NCBI GenBank assembly: GCA_021773835.1
Contig: JAJFJQ010000057.1
Coordinates: 62,001-126,000, forward strand
Direction: 5' to 3'
DNA: 64,000 nt
DNA from: Gammaproteobacteria bacterium
GTDB taxonomy: Bacteria; Pseudomonadota; Gammaproteobacteria; Ga0077536
Shown: piece by piece, positions 1 to 9,245 of the stretch
Layout of the letters: each line of letters opens with the position of its first letter
Numbering within the stretch: position 1 is the first letter of the stretch
The notes under the pieces: model-generated
Told to the model about the DNA's origin: nothing
Databases searched by the model: none
Seen by the model: the letters and a program-made list of their open reading frames with translations, nothing else
Translations under genes and position numbers: made by a program

Positions 1-1449
1 GAGCATGCCCCAGGCGGAGAACAGGCCCGGGTAGAGCGGGATGATGACTTCCTTCACTCCGAGTTCGCGTCCGAGTGGTGCGCCATGCATTGCGCCGCCA
101 CCGCCACCGACGACTAGCGAGAAATCGCGGGGGTCATGACCACGTTGAATCGACACCAGCTTCAAAGCGTTTATCATGCTGGCATCGACCGTGCGGATCA
201 CAGCGACCGCGGCTTCTTCGATTGATGTATCAAGACCGTCGGCGATCTTCTGCATTGCCTTGCGTGCGCACTCGAGGTCCAGTGCAACTCGCCCATCGGC
301 AAAATTTTCGGGATTCAACACGCCTGAAATCAATTTCGCGTCGGTTACGGTCGGCTCCTCGCCGCCACGTCCATAACACGCCGGGCCCGGCTCGGCACCG
401 GCACTGACCGGACCAACTTTCAGCAGGCCCGCTTTATCGAACCACGCGATCGAGCCACCGCCTGCCCCAATCTCAACGATATCGACCACTGGGATCCGTA
501 ACGGATAACCAAAACGCGTACGGCTGTACTCGAGACGATATTCAGTCGTTACCCGCGGGCTACCACCCTCAATGGTTGAACACTTGGCAGTGGTCCCGCC
601 AATATCGAGATAAATGATCTTCGGCTCGCCACAGGCCTCGCCAACCAGTGCAGCACCGTTACAACCCGCGGCCGGTCCCGATTCCATCAATGCGATCGGA
701 TGCTCTTTTGCCCAGGCAAACGTCGTCGTCCCCCCATTCGACTGCATGGCGAACAGGGGGCAGCGTACATCGTGCTCCTGTAATGCGACTTCTAGGCGGT
801 CGAAGTAACGTTGAATTATCGGTTGTACATAGGCGTTAAGCACCGCAGTCGTTGCACGTTCATATTCCCGCCACTCGCGCGTAATCTCGAAGCTTGCGGT
901 TACCGTCACCTCCGGCATCTTCTCCCGGAGATACGCGGCCGCGGCCGCTTCGTGCTCCGTCGCGGCGTAGCTATGTAGGAATTGGATCGCGATCGCCTCA
1001 ACGTTTTCGGCGCGGCAGCGCTCAACCACATGATCGAGTTCTTTTATGTTGAGCGCTTGCATGACATTGCCTTGGGCATCGACCCGTTCATCGACTTCGA
1101 AGCGCAACAGACGCGGTACAAATGGACGTTCTTTATAGAAACGTAGGTTGTAGAGATCGGGACGATTGCCGCGTGCGATTTCGAGTACGTCGCGAAAACC
1201 TTTGGTTGTAACCAGAGCGGTGCGCGCGCCCTTACGCTCGGTGATGGCATTGATCACGGTCGTCCCGCCGTGAACGAAAAAATCCACGTCGCTATGGTCG
1301 AACGCGCCGAGTTCTATGGTATCGACAACACCTTGGGTTAGATCCCGCGGCGTGGTGAGGGATTTCGCGACTTGAAGGGCGCCAGAATTCTCGTCGAAAT
1401 AGACGAGATCGGTGAATGTTCCACCGATGTCGGTTGCTAGACGACCCAC
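1..1449 (-). CDS. hyuA: Hydantoinase/oxoprolinase A subunit (HyuA-like), C-terminus beyond window
   Basis: About 483 codons are visible and the frame is open to the left edge, so the C-terminal third of a usual ~680-700 residue protein is missing. The N-terminus carries the ATPase-fold signature DIGGTFTDLVYFD, followed later by GGTTVINA and the second phosphate-binding segment YLDIGGTTAKCS. In the family this subunit binds ATP and, with HyuB, hydrolyses cyclic amides such as hydantoins, 5-oxoproline or N-methylhydantoin. The GTG start lies one base after the hyuB stop (TGA-G-GTG), so the two are translationally coupled. The substrate is not predictable; the neighbouring amidohydrolase, amidase and molybdenum hydroxylase suggest an N-heterocycle or cyclic imide. 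Confidence 0.9.
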   Translation of the reverse strand, partial: MGRLATDIGGTFTDLVYFDENSGALQVAKSLTTPRDLTQGVVDTIELGAFDHSDVDFFVHGGTTVINAITERKGARTALVTTKGFRDVLEIARGNRPDLYNLRFYKERPFVPRLLRFEVDERVDAQGNVMQALNIKELDHVVERCRAENVEAIAIQFLHSYAATEHEAAAAAYLREKMPEVTVTASFEITREWREYERATTAVLNAYVQPIIQRYFDRLEVALQEHDVRCPLFAMQSNGGTTTFAWAKEHPIALMESGPAAGCNGAALVGEACGEPKIIYLDIGGTTAKCSTIEGGSPRVTTEYRLEYSRTRFGYPLRIPVVDIVEIGAGGGSIAWFDKAGLLKVGPVSAGAEPGPACYGRGGEEPTVTDAKLISGVLNPENFADGRVALDLECARKAMQKIADGLDTSIEEAAVAVIRTVDASMINALKLVSIQRGHDPRDFSLVVGGGGGAMHGAPLGRELGVKEVIIPLYPGLFSAWGML

Positions 1450-1450
1450 C

Positions 1451-3220
1451 TCAAGCAGCGCTTGCTGCGCGTAGCGCGTTTGTTTCTTCGACGTCCAATG
1501 CGTTGCCGTCTGCGGTCATAACAACCCCATAGTCGTCACGCGCTTGCGCGGCATCGATATAGCCAGCGCGCACTTCTTCCGCCACATCTACTGCTGGGCG
1601 GTCAAAGGGATCGCCGTGGCCACCGCCACCACCCGTATACATCCGGATCCGATCGCCGTTTTGCATGATCGTTGTCGGCGCACGCGCAGCACGTTCGTAC
1701 TGCTGATCGAGTCTTAGGTCGAATAGGTTACACGACCCATCGCCACCACCTTCGGTTGCCCACGGCCTCTCGATTGATCGACCGTAACTTGCAGATAACA
1801 CGGTGTCGTCGGCAAGCACTTCATATTCACGGATTGACCCGTAACCACCACGATAGCGACCGGCACCAACACCACCTTCGATGTTTAAGGAATACTCCCG
1901 CACGCGCACGGGAAATTTCGCTTCAATCAACTCGATCGAATAATTGAATGTATCGCCGTTCGAAATAGGACTCGTGACACAATTACCGTCACGCTCATCG
2001 GTCGCACCCCAACCCACCATACTGGGCTCGATCATTACCCAGGGCTCGTGGCGCGAGCGATCGACGCCTCCCATCACGGTTACGCACAGACTATTCGCGC
2101 TACCGGCGCTAATACGCTCCGGCACGATTGGTGCGAGCGCCTTCCAGGCGAGTTCGGAGACCTGGCCCGTGCCCTCAAAATACCAGCCGACCGGGGCAGG
2201 CTTCGTCGCTGTGAACACGGTGCCTTCCGGTGCTACGACTGTTAACGGGCGAAACCAGCCTTCGTTCGAGGGTGCTTGTGGATCAACGATCGCTTTGAAG
2301 ACGGTTTTAACCGCAGAGATCATAGCCGATCTCGAACAATTGACTGGTCCACGCACTTGTGGGGAGGTGCCGGTGAAATCAAATGTGATCTCTTCTCCCG
2401 CAATCTTCACCTCGACCTGTGTTGGAAAGCGGTCCTTCGTGATGCCGTCACCATCGAGCCAATCAGTTGCTCGATAAACACCGTCTGGTAGTTCGGCGAC
2501 CGCTGCTCGGCTTACCGCTTCGCTGGTCGAAAGAATGTGCTGGAAGGTTTCACGAACACCTGCGCTACCATATTTTTCGCATAGCTCCTGGCAACGCTTA
2601 TCGGCAATGCGGACTGAGGCGACTGCGGCGTTGAGATCTCCCAACGCCATCTTTGGGATCCGCACGTTCGCCTCGACCATCTCGAAAACCGTGCGCTCGG
2701 GTTTGTCATCTTTATACAGGCGAAGGCCAGGAAAGCAGATCCCTTCTTGATATATCTCAGTGGCGTCCGCCGGTAGCGATCCTGGCGACTTGCCACCAAC
2801 ATCCGTCCAGTGAGAGATCGAGATCCCAAACGCGAACAACTCGTCGTCTACAAAGATTGGTTTAATAATGCCCACGTCGTTGTAGTGGGTACCACCGTCG
2901 AATGGATTATTAAGGATATAGATATCGCCAGGGGCAAGTTCGTCGCCGAATTTATCGAGGATCACCGCCGTCTGGATTGAGAACGTACCGGTGAACACCG
3001 TAATACCATTCGTTTGCGACACCAGCTGACCGGACGCGTCGCAAAACCCGCAGGCGAAATCGAGTACTTCGTAGATCACCGGACTCATTGAGCTCCGTTG
3101 CAACACGACCCCCATCTCATCCGCCACAGCAAGCAGTTTCCCTCTTACGATCTCGCGTGAAACCAGATCCGTCGTGTAATTAGCGTCCGCTTGTGATCGG
3201 TCGGAATTCGCTTTGGCCAT
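1451..3220 (-). CDS. hyuB: Hydantoinase/oxoprolinase B subunit (HyuB-like)
   Basis: A 589-residue HyuB/HydB-family protein of full family length. Recognisable blocks are the start region (IVRGKLLAVADEMGVVLQRSS), YILNNPFDGGTHYNDVG, FTGTSPQVRGPVNCS and a glycine-rich tail (MYTGGGGGHGDPFDRP). With HyuA it forms an ATP-dependent cyclic-amide hydrolase in the cytoplasm. The open frame extends 39 codons further upstream, but the ATG at 3220 is preceded by GGAGAACCAC, a good ribosome site, and gives a normal N-terminus. The gene is divergent from the M20 hydrolase at 3316, with a 95-base shared promoter region. Confidence 0.92.
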   Translation of the reverse strand: MAKANSDRSQADANYTTDLVSREIVRGKLLAVADEMGVVLQRSSMSPVIYEVLDFACGFCDASGQLVSQTNGITVFTGTFSIQTAVILDKFGDELAPGDIYILNNPFDGGTHYNDVGIIKPIFVDDELFAFGISISHWTDVGGKSPGSLPADATEIYQEGICFPGLRLYKDDKPERTVFEMVEANVRIPKMALGDLNAAVASVRIADKRCQELCEKYGSAGVRETFQHILSTSEAVSRAAVAELPDGVYRATDWLDGDGITKDRFPTQVEVKIAGEEITFDFTGTSPQVRGPVNCSRSAMISAVKTVFKAIVDPQAPSNEGWFRPLTVVAPEGTVFTATKPAPVGWYFEGTGQVSELAWKALAPIVPERISAGSANSLCVTVMGGVDRSRHEPWVMIEPSMVGWGATDERDGNCVTSPISNGDTFNYSIELIEAKFPVRVREYSLNIEGGVGAGRYRGGYGSIREYEVLADDTVLSASYGRSIERPWATEGGGDGSCNLFDLRLDQQYERAARAPTTIMQNGDRIRMYTGGGGGHGDPFDRPAVDVAEEVRAGYIDAAQARDDYGVVMTADGNALDVEETNALRAASAA

Positions 3221-3315
3221 GTGGTTCTCCACTGTTGCTTGACGGGACTCGAAACGGCAGCTTATGGTGCGGCCGTAGACTTGTAAAGATCCGCACGAAC
3301 GCCCCAGGAGACCAA

Positions 3316-4446
3316 ATGGCCACAATACCGTCCGCACTCGAGATCACCCAAGAACTTGTCCGTTTCGACACGCGCAACCCACCCGGGGACGAACTCGCCT
3401 GCGCAAATTATTTGGCTGAGTTAATGCGCGACTTTGGACTCGAGGTCGAGCCGTATGAGTTTGCGCCTAATCGTACGAGCCTGGTCGCTAGACTAAAGGG
3501 GCGCGGGGACAAAAAGGCCTTGTGCTTTGGTGGTCATATCGACGTTGTGCCGCTAGGCACGAAGGAATGGACGGTCGATCCCTTCGGTGCCGAAATCGTC
3601 GACGGCAAGCTATACGGTCGTGGTACAACCGATATGAAAGCCGGCATCGCCTGTTTTGTTCATACAGCACTGATGATTGCCGCTGCCGGACACATCGGTG
3701 CCGCTGATATTGAGCTGGCAATCTGCGCTGGTGAGGAGACGGGTTGCGAAGGATCGTTTCATCTTGCGAAGGTCGGCGCCTTAAGCGAGGCGGGTGCAAT
3801 TGTTATCGCTGAACCGACATCGAATTACCCAATCATCGGTCACAAAGGTGCATTGTGGCTCAAGGTCCAGACCAAAGGCGTCACCGCACATGGTTCAATG
3901 CCGGAAGTTGGCGTCAATGCGGTGTACAAGGCGGCGCGTGCTGTGACGTCGATGGAAGAGCACCGCTTTCAGCTCGATCCGCATGAACTGCTTGGTAAGT
4001 CTTCACTGAACGTCGGTACCTTCCATGGCGGGCTCAATCTGAATTCAGTGCCAGACCAGGCTGAGTTTACCGTCGATATCCGCACCATCCCTGATCACAG
4101 TCATCGTGAGATTGTCGATACGATCAAAGGCCGACTGGGTGACGAGGCTGCGGTTGAATCGATCATCGACGTTGGCGGGGTCCATACGCCACATACCAAC
4201 GAATGGATGCAGGAAGTCTTCGCGGTGATGGAGCCGTTGCTTGGTGAACGCATCGAACCGCGCGGCGCGCCTTACTTTACCGATGCAGCGGCACTCACAC
4301 CCGCCTCTGGCAATCCGCCGACGGTGATCCTGGGTCCCGGCGAGATGCACATGGCGCACCAAACCGACGAATATTGTCCGGTGCAACACATCGAACAGGC
4401 GGACGAGGCTTACTTGACTATCGCGCGACGTTGGCTTGAGCTGTAG
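3316..4446 (+). CDS. M20 family metallohydrolase (ArgE/DapE type)
   Basis: A 376-residue M20 dizinc amidohydrolase. Motifs include GGHIDVVPLG and YGRGTTDMKAGIACF (metal-binding His and Asp), CAGEETGCEG (catalytic Glu pair), HKGALWLKVQTKGVTAHGSMP (lid domain) and a late metal-binding His in MHMAHQTDE. The family hydrolyses N-acyl or N-carbamoyl amino acids and similar amides. I chose ATG 3316 because CCAGGAG precedes it at proper spacing and the family N-terminus matches; the frame is open for another 41 codons upstream. It is the only plus-strand gene between hyuB and the Rieske gene. A role cleaving the carbamoyl or acyl amide produced by HyuAB is plausible but inferred. Confidence 0.9.
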   Translation: MATIPSALEITQELVRFDTRNPPGDELACANYLAELMRDFGLEVEPYEFAPNRTSLVARLKGRGDKKALCFGGHIDVVPLGTKEWTVDPFGAEIVDGKLYGRGTTDMKAGIACFVHTALMIAAAGHIGAADIELAICAGEETGCEGSFHLAKVGALSEAGAIVIAEPTSNYPIIGHKGALWLKVQTKGVTAHGSMPEVGVNAVYKAARAVTSMEEHRFQLDPHELLGKSSLNVGTFHGGLNLNSVPDQAEFTVDIRTIPDHSHREIVDTIKGRLGDEAAVESIIDVGGVHTPHTNEWMQEVFAVMEPLLGERIEPRGAPYFTDAAALTPASGNPPTVILGPGEMHMAHQTDEYCPVQHIEQADEAYLTIARRWLEL

Positions 4447-4477
4447 TTAGCCCGTTCGGTAGAAATCTAACGAGATC

Positions 4478-5620
4478 TTATGCCTCCTCGCCAAACATGC
4501 GGTCGAGATAGGCGTTGAGTAGGTGATGGATTGCCTTTTCCAGGCCCATGGTTGGACCTGGTGTGAAGTGCCGTGACCCGACCCCATTTTGCAGCGAGTG
4601 CATCATCTCCTTATCCTCGCTCGCCACGAGACGAATGAAATCTTTCACCACCTGACTCTTCTGTTCAAACGCCGGTTGCTCAAACCATTCGTCCGGATAT
4701 TGCGTCAAGACGGTAACGCGGGTCTTATCCGGTCCCAGTGGATGACAAAACCACGGCTGCAACATATCCGGCCGGGCAAACATATTGAAACTTGGCCGGA
4801 TAAAAACGGTGAAGGCGAATGACTTCGATTTCTCAGCAAGCCAGGGCATCGGTTTGCCGAACAACCAAGCGCCGTCTGGCGCCATCGTTAAGCTCTCATA
4901 TTCTGAATGGTAGCCGTATTTGGTCAGATGGAACGGAAACTTTTCCACGGGGAAGCCCTTACCAAACGTGTTGCTATGGATCACACCAACGTGATAGATG
5001 TCCATCAAGTTTTCCGGTACGAACTTCCAGTTGCAGTTGAGATCAAATACGTACTCATCGGCTATGCGCGTTTCATCCGCACGTAGAAAACCGGCAACTT
5101 CCTGGACCCGATCCGCCGCGAGGTAGTCGTCCAAACTTTCCGCATTCGAGTCGAAATTGATAAAAATGTAGCCCGCCCAAGTATCGAGTTGAATTTTCGG
5201 CAGGCGACAGGATTTCCAGTCGTAGTCGTCTACTTCGCGGCTATAGGGCGCCCCCACCAGCGCACCGTCCAGACCGTAGACCCACGCGTGGTAGGGACAA
5301 CTAAATTCCTGCGCATTGCCCTCGCCCTGCACCACCTCAACCCCGCGGTGCTGACAGACATTGGCTAATGCACGCAGGGTGCCGGCCTTATCGCGACAAA
5401 CCAGGATGGGTTCGTCGGCGATGCGCATCGCACGAAAATCTCCGGGATTGGGATACTGCTCGACCCGGCCGATGCAGATCCAATCGCGCATGAAAATCTG
5501 TTCGATCTCGCGCGCGTAGATTTCAGGCGAGGTATAGAATTCACCCGGCAGGTGGCGCGCTCGGAGAAGCTCTTTACGCGTGCCTTTGAAGTCTCGAATT
5601 TCTTCCATCTGTGCAGCCAT
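4478..5620 (-). CDS. Rieske non-heme iron oxygenase, alpha subunit
   Basis: A 380-residue aromatic-ring-hydroxylating/quaternary-amine-type oxygenase. The Rieske site is Cys-x-His-x16-Cys-x2-His (CQHRG ... CPYHAW, about residues 89-111). The mononuclear iron motif is ENLMDIYHVGVIH, with Asp-x2-His-x4-His spacing, about 95 residues further on. Overall it resembles glycine betaine or carnitine monooxygenases (GbcA/CntA-like), which demethylate or cleave C-N bonds, but the substrate cannot be assigned. ATG 5620 was chosen because AAGGTGG lies just upstream; a GTG three codons earlier overlaps that site. No ferredoxin reductase gene is adjacent, so electrons must come from elsewhere. Confidence 0.9.
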   Translation of the reverse strand: MAAQMEEIRDFKGTRKELLRARHLPGEFYTSPEIYAREIEQIFMRDWICIGRVEQYPNPGDFRAMRIADEPILVCRDKAGTLRALANVCQHRGVEVVQGEGNAQEFSCPYHAWVYGLDGALVGAPYSREVDDYDWKSCRLPKIQLDTWAGYIFINFDSNAESLDDYLAADRVQEVAGFLRADETRIADEYVFDLNCNWKFVPENLMDIYHVGVIHSNTFGKGFPVEKFPFHLTKYGYHSEYESLTMAPDGAWLFGKPMPWLAEKSKSFAFTVFIRPSFNMFARPDMLQPWFCHPLGPDKTRVTVLTQYPDEWFEQPAFEQKSQVVKDFIRLVASEDKEMMHSLQNGVGSRHFTPGPTMGLEKAIHHLLNAYLDRMFGEEA

Positions 5621-5635
5621 CAGCACCACCTTAAT

Positions 5636-5679
5636 CTGTATTGGATCGGTATCTTAAGATGATCGCTGACCTAATACAG
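5636..5679. promoter_or_regulatory. Inverted repeat upstream of the Rieske oxygenase gene
   Basis: CTGTATT at 5636 and AATACAG ending at 5679 are exact inverted copies, enclosing a separate 10-base palindrome ATCTTAAGAT at 5651-5660. The element fills the short gap between the cupin stop and the Rieske start. It could be an operator or an mRNA hairpin; nothing in the sequence decides which. Confidence 0.3.
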
Positions 5680-5694
5680 CAGCCCAATCGTCAA

Positions 5695-6684
5695 TCACTT
5701 CTTAGCGAGTGATTTTTCGACTGATCGTTTCCACGAAGCCCGGAACTTGGACGCGGTCAGTTGCCCGACTTTGTCGCCCCACTCCTGCCCTGCCGAGGTC
5801 TTTTCCCACGCGATGAACTCGGGTAATTCGCTAAATCGCTTCCACGGCAGGTCTGCCCATAGAGCAAATTCAATCGGACCATCCCATGGCGCTTCGGCAA
5901 AGTAGGCGTCACAGATCTCCTGTTGATTGGGGTAGTCACGGATCCCCCAAGGCACACCCATCGGTGCATCGGTGTGCACCAAGAAAAGACAACCGCGGCG
6001 ACTGGCAAACGGACCGTGCCAAAATTCTTGGGGGTGACCTACGGCCGAACCCGGTGCCAACACACCTTCATCGGCGATAAAGCAATCGCCTTCCAAGATG
6101 AACAACTCTTCCCAACACTCGTGATGGTTATGTTCAAACGGTGTTGCCATGCCGGGCGCAACGTATTCCATACGCAGATGTCCACCGGGGCCGCCTTCAT
6201 AGCCGTCGCCATGGGGATCCGGCGCCCTGAGCGGCTTGTGCATAATGCTATGCGAAGTCGGAACGCTCTGGCGCCAATCTATTGTATGGCTCTGCACGAT
6301 GCGATTCACGGTATACGGTGGCGGAAACGCAGGCATGTGCGGATTCCAATAGACGAAGGCCAATGCGCCGGTTTTGGAGGTCAATTCCCCACCGCCACAG
6401 CCCTGTGGAATATGGGCATAGCCACTCGGCCCAACGTAGTCACCGTTAAAGCCTAAGTCGCCGTTTAAGAGGAATATCTCGATCGATCCCTCGCCGCCAT
6501 CAGTTTGCTTCTTCCAACCCTTCGGGATTTCAACCAATAGCGACTCGGCATCGCTATTCGAATCGCGGCTCATCAATGCGGCCAATAGACCTGCCACTAC
6601 GGGCGGACCGTCGACTGGTTTGCGCGCGAGATCCATATAGGTAAAAAACTGCGGGTTCTCTCTGCGCCAATGTTCTTCACTCAT
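5695..6684 (-). CDS. Double-cupin domain protein
   Basis: A 329-residue soluble protein. The second half has a clear cupin metal site, HNHHECWEELFILEGD followed after about 20 residues by GHPQEFWHGP (His, His, Glu, then His). The first half (IFLLNGDLGFNGDYV ... GYAHIPQG) looks like a degenerate cupin repeat. Members include dioxygenases, isomerases and anti-sigma ChrR-like proteins, so function is open; here it sits in a catabolic operon and is more likely an enzyme. The start is well supported by GGAGGATACGAAA before the ATG. Confidence 0.8.
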   Translation of the reverse strand: MSEEHWRRENPQFFTYMDLARKPVDGPPVVAGLLAALMSRDSNSDAESLLVEIPKGWKKQTDGGEGSIEIFLLNGDLGFNGDYVGPSGYAHIPQGCGGGELTSKTGALAFVYWNPHMPAFPPPYTVNRIVQSHTIDWRQSVPTSHSIMHKPLRAPDPHGDGYEGGPGGHLRMEYVAPGMATPFEHNHHECWEELFILEGDCFIADEGVLAPGSAVGHPQEFWHGPFASRRGCLFLVHTDAPMGVPWGIRDYPNQQEICDAYFAEAPWDGPIEFALWADLPWKRFSELPEFIAWEKTSAGQEWGDKVGQLTASKFRASWKRSVEKSLAKK

Positions 6685-6746
6685 TTTCGTATCCTCCGGT
6701 AGCTTGGCTTTTTAGTTCACGATTAATCGATTGGAAAATAGATTTC

Positions 6747-8738
6747 CTAGGTACGATTGAACATCGCAGCGGTCTTGTTTTTGGCGTAAGCCAAAAAGAA
6801 GTCTATCGATGTAGGCTCTGCCATTGATTCGCGATAATCCGCCACATCGATGTTTGCTGCCATCAAGATCTTTCGCACCGGCACTTCCATTTTTTTTCCA
6901 GTGCGCGTGTATGGGATAAAAGTCACTTCAAGAATGTCGTCCGGAACATGACGCGGCGAATATGATCTCAAAGCGCTCTTGATTTTATTTTTCACCTCGT
7001 CGTCGAGCGCGATATTCGGTTTTAATTTCACAAACAAGGGCATGAAAAAACCGCCGTCAGGCAGATCAAGATTCACAATCAGACTATCCGCAACCTCATC
7101 TAAGGCCTCGATCGTTCGGTAGATCTCGGCCGTGCCCATGCGTACGCCGTAGCGGTTCAGGGTCGCATCGGAACGGCCACGGACATAACAACCGCCTCGG
7201 GCGTTCATTACGAAATAATCGCCGTGGCGCCACACCCCTGGGTAGGTATCGAAATAACTATCGCGATAACGCCTATTGTCTTCGTCGTTCCACAGAAACA
7301 GGGGCATCGACGGCAATGGTTGGGTGACGACGAACTCGCCCACCTCATCGAGGATCGCCTTGCCGTCATCGTCGAACGAGTGCACATCTGCGCCGAGGAA
7401 GCGCGTTTGAATCTCACCAGCGCGAACCGGTAATAGCGGACATCCGCCGACGAAGCTCGAAGAGATGTCGGTACCACCGCTGGCGGAATTGATCCACAAA
7501 TCGTCGTTTACATTTTCGTAGAACCAAGCGAAATGATCTGGTGACGCAGGTGACCCAGTGCAAAAAATACTGTCGAGCTTGGATAAATCGTAACGCTCTT
7601 TCGGCACGACGCCTTCGTTCATCATCAAGGATACAAATGCGGGGCTTGCACCGAAGAATGTTGTTCCGGTCGCAGCGGCCATCCGCCATAAGACATCCGC
7701 ATCGGGATGGGTCGGGTTACCGTCATACAGAACGATTGTGCCGCCATTCAGGAGACAACCACCTAAGACATTCCACGTGATCCAACCACTGGTGGTGAAC
7801 ATAAATGTTACCGAGGTTGGTTTAAGATTCATGTGAAACATACAAAACTTGAGTAACTCGACGGTGATGCCGCCATGGCCATGGACGATTGGTTTCGGTA
7901 GTCCGGTCGTCCCAGACGAATAGACGATCCACAGCGGGTGGCTGAAACTGACATCTTCAAATTCGAGCTTCGACGGAACGCCATCGGCTTGCACCTCCCG
8001 CCAGGGGGTGGTGTTGCTAACCGGCAAGAACTCATCATCCGCAAATAAATAGGAAACTGAAATCACATGTTCGATGCTCGGTAAGCCTTTGATCAGTTCG
8101 CCAACATCATCGCGCTTATCGAAGTCCTTACCGGCATAGCGATAGCCATCGACAGTAAAAAGGATCCGCGGATCAACTTGCCCAAATCGATCGAGTGCAC
8201 TCTTGATGCCGAACTCGGGCGCACAATTCGACCAGGTTGCGCCGATACTCGCGGCACCAAGGAAGGCAATGAGCGTTTCTGAAATGTTCGGCATAAAAGA
8301 GACGACGCGATCGCCCGGCTTAACCCCTAGCTCACGGAGTTTGTTGGCGACTTTACCTGCCATTTCGCCAAGCTCATGCCAGCTTACTTGTCCCAGCGGA
8401 CGGATTTCGGACAGAAATTTAAACGCAATACCGTCAGAACTTGCATTACGTAGAATTTGTTGTGCATAGTTGATGCGGGCGCCTGGAAACCATGTCGCGC
8501 CGGGCATATCACGCGACCCAAGCACACGTTCGTAGGGGCTCGAAGACTTGAGTTCAAAATAATCCCACAGGCATTGCCAAAATCGCTCAATGTCGTCTAC
8601 GGACCATTGCCATAGTGCTTCGTAGTCGGAGAACTCGTATCCGTGGTGGCGTTTTAACCATTCCATGAACGCGGCAATGTTCGTTTGTCGCTTAAACGCC
8701 TCACTCGGCGTCCACAGAATATCGCCTTCCTGAGTCAT
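6747..8738 (-). CDS. Acetoacetyl-CoA synthetase-type acyl-CoA ligase
   Basis: A 663-residue ANL-superfamily adenylating enzyme. The ATP-binding P-loop is YSSGTTGLPKPIVHGHGG, the adenine-binding region SASGGTDISSSFVGG, the hinge and ribose-binding region HGDYFVMNARGGCYVRGRSD, and a C-terminal lysine lies in YTRTGKKMEVPVRK. The N-terminus (LWTPSEAFKRQTNIAAFMEWL) and length are typical of acetoacetyl-CoA synthetases, which activate acetoacetate with ATP and CoA. In this cluster it may activate acetoacetate or a related beta-keto acid made by ring cleavage. GAGGAAGGG precedes the ATG. Confidence 0.88.
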   Translation of the reverse strand: MTQEGDILWTPSEAFKRQTNIAAFMEWLKRHHGYEFSDYEALWQWSVDDIERFWQCLWDYFELKSSSPYERVLGSRDMPGATWFPGARINYAQQILRNASSDGIAFKFLSEIRPLGQVSWHELGEMAGKVANKLRELGVKPGDRVVSFMPNISETLIAFLGAASIGATWSNCAPEFGIKSALDRFGQVDPRILFTVDGYRYAGKDFDKRDDVGELIKGLPSIEHVISVSYLFADDEFLPVSNTTPWREVQADGVPSKLEFEDVSFSHPLWIVYSSGTTGLPKPIVHGHGGITVELLKFCMFHMNLKPTSVTFMFTTSGWITWNVLGGCLLNGGTIVLYDGNPTHPDADVLWRMAAATGTTFFGASPAFVSLMMNEGVVPKERYDLSKLDSIFCTGSPASPDHFAWFYENVNDDLWINSASGGTDISSSFVGGCPLLPVRAGEIQTRFLGADVHSFDDDGKAILDEVGEFVVTQPLPSMPLFLWNDEDNRRYRDSYFDTYPGVWRHGDYFVMNARGGCYVRGRSDATLNRYGVRMGTAEIYRTIEALDEVADSLIVNLDLPDGGFFMPLFVKLKPNIALDDEVKNKIKSALRSYSPRHVPDDILEVTFIPYTRTGKKMEVPVRKILMAANIDVADYRESMAEPTSIDFFLAYAKNKTAAMFNRT

Positions 8739-8775
8739 TCGCCCTTCCTCACAGCACCCGTGTGTGCGTTCACGA

Positions 8776-9186
8776 TCACCAGTTCTTGCGCTCGTTATGC
8801 TGGTTGTAAATCTTGGCCGAGATCCGCCACCCGTCGTCGAACTTCAGCAAACTGATGAAATCCGTGTAGATATGGACGCCTTCGTTAAATAGCTCTAACT
8901 TCACAAAGGCGGCCGTACCGGTTACATCAACGATGGCGAATTTGTGCGCCCAATGATTCTTCTCGTCGGCAGCGTCATAGCCATCGACAATCGATTGTTC
9001 AAGTTTCGATAACCAGTCACCAATCGGGAACTTACCGAGCGCGTTCCCTTCGGCAGAAAAGATTGCAAAATCTTCGTGGAAGCCGCGTCGCATCGCATCA
9101 AGATCCCGTTTGTTGAATGCTCCGTTAAGGTAGGTCTCGGTGATGTGTGCTTTTACCGATTCGATTGCTACGTTCTCATTACCCAT
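8776..9186 (-). CDS. NTF2-like (lumazine-binding/SnoaL-type) small protein
   Basis: A 136-residue protein of the NTF2-like fold: an N-terminal helix region with YLNGAFNKRDLDAMRRGFHEDF and C-terminal strands ending DFISLLKFDDGWRISAKIYN. Such proteins are ligand-binding accessory subunits or small isomerases and hydrolases. No catalytic residues can be singled out. The ATG has AAGGGG nine bases upstream. It lies between the FAH hydrolase and CoA ligase genes, so a role in handling a pathway intermediate is likely. Confidence 0.75.
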   Translation of the reverse strand: MGNENVAIESVKAHITETYLNGAFNKRDLDAMRRGFHEDFAIFSAEGNALGKFPIGDWLSKLEQSIVDGYDAADEKNHWAHKFAIVDVTGTAAFVKLELFNEGVHIYTDFISLLKFDDGWRISAKIYNQHNERKNW

Positions 9187-9245
9187 GTTGGTAACCCCTT
9201 CCAGTACGCCGAATTATGTGAACTGTCGTATCGATCAAATGTCTT

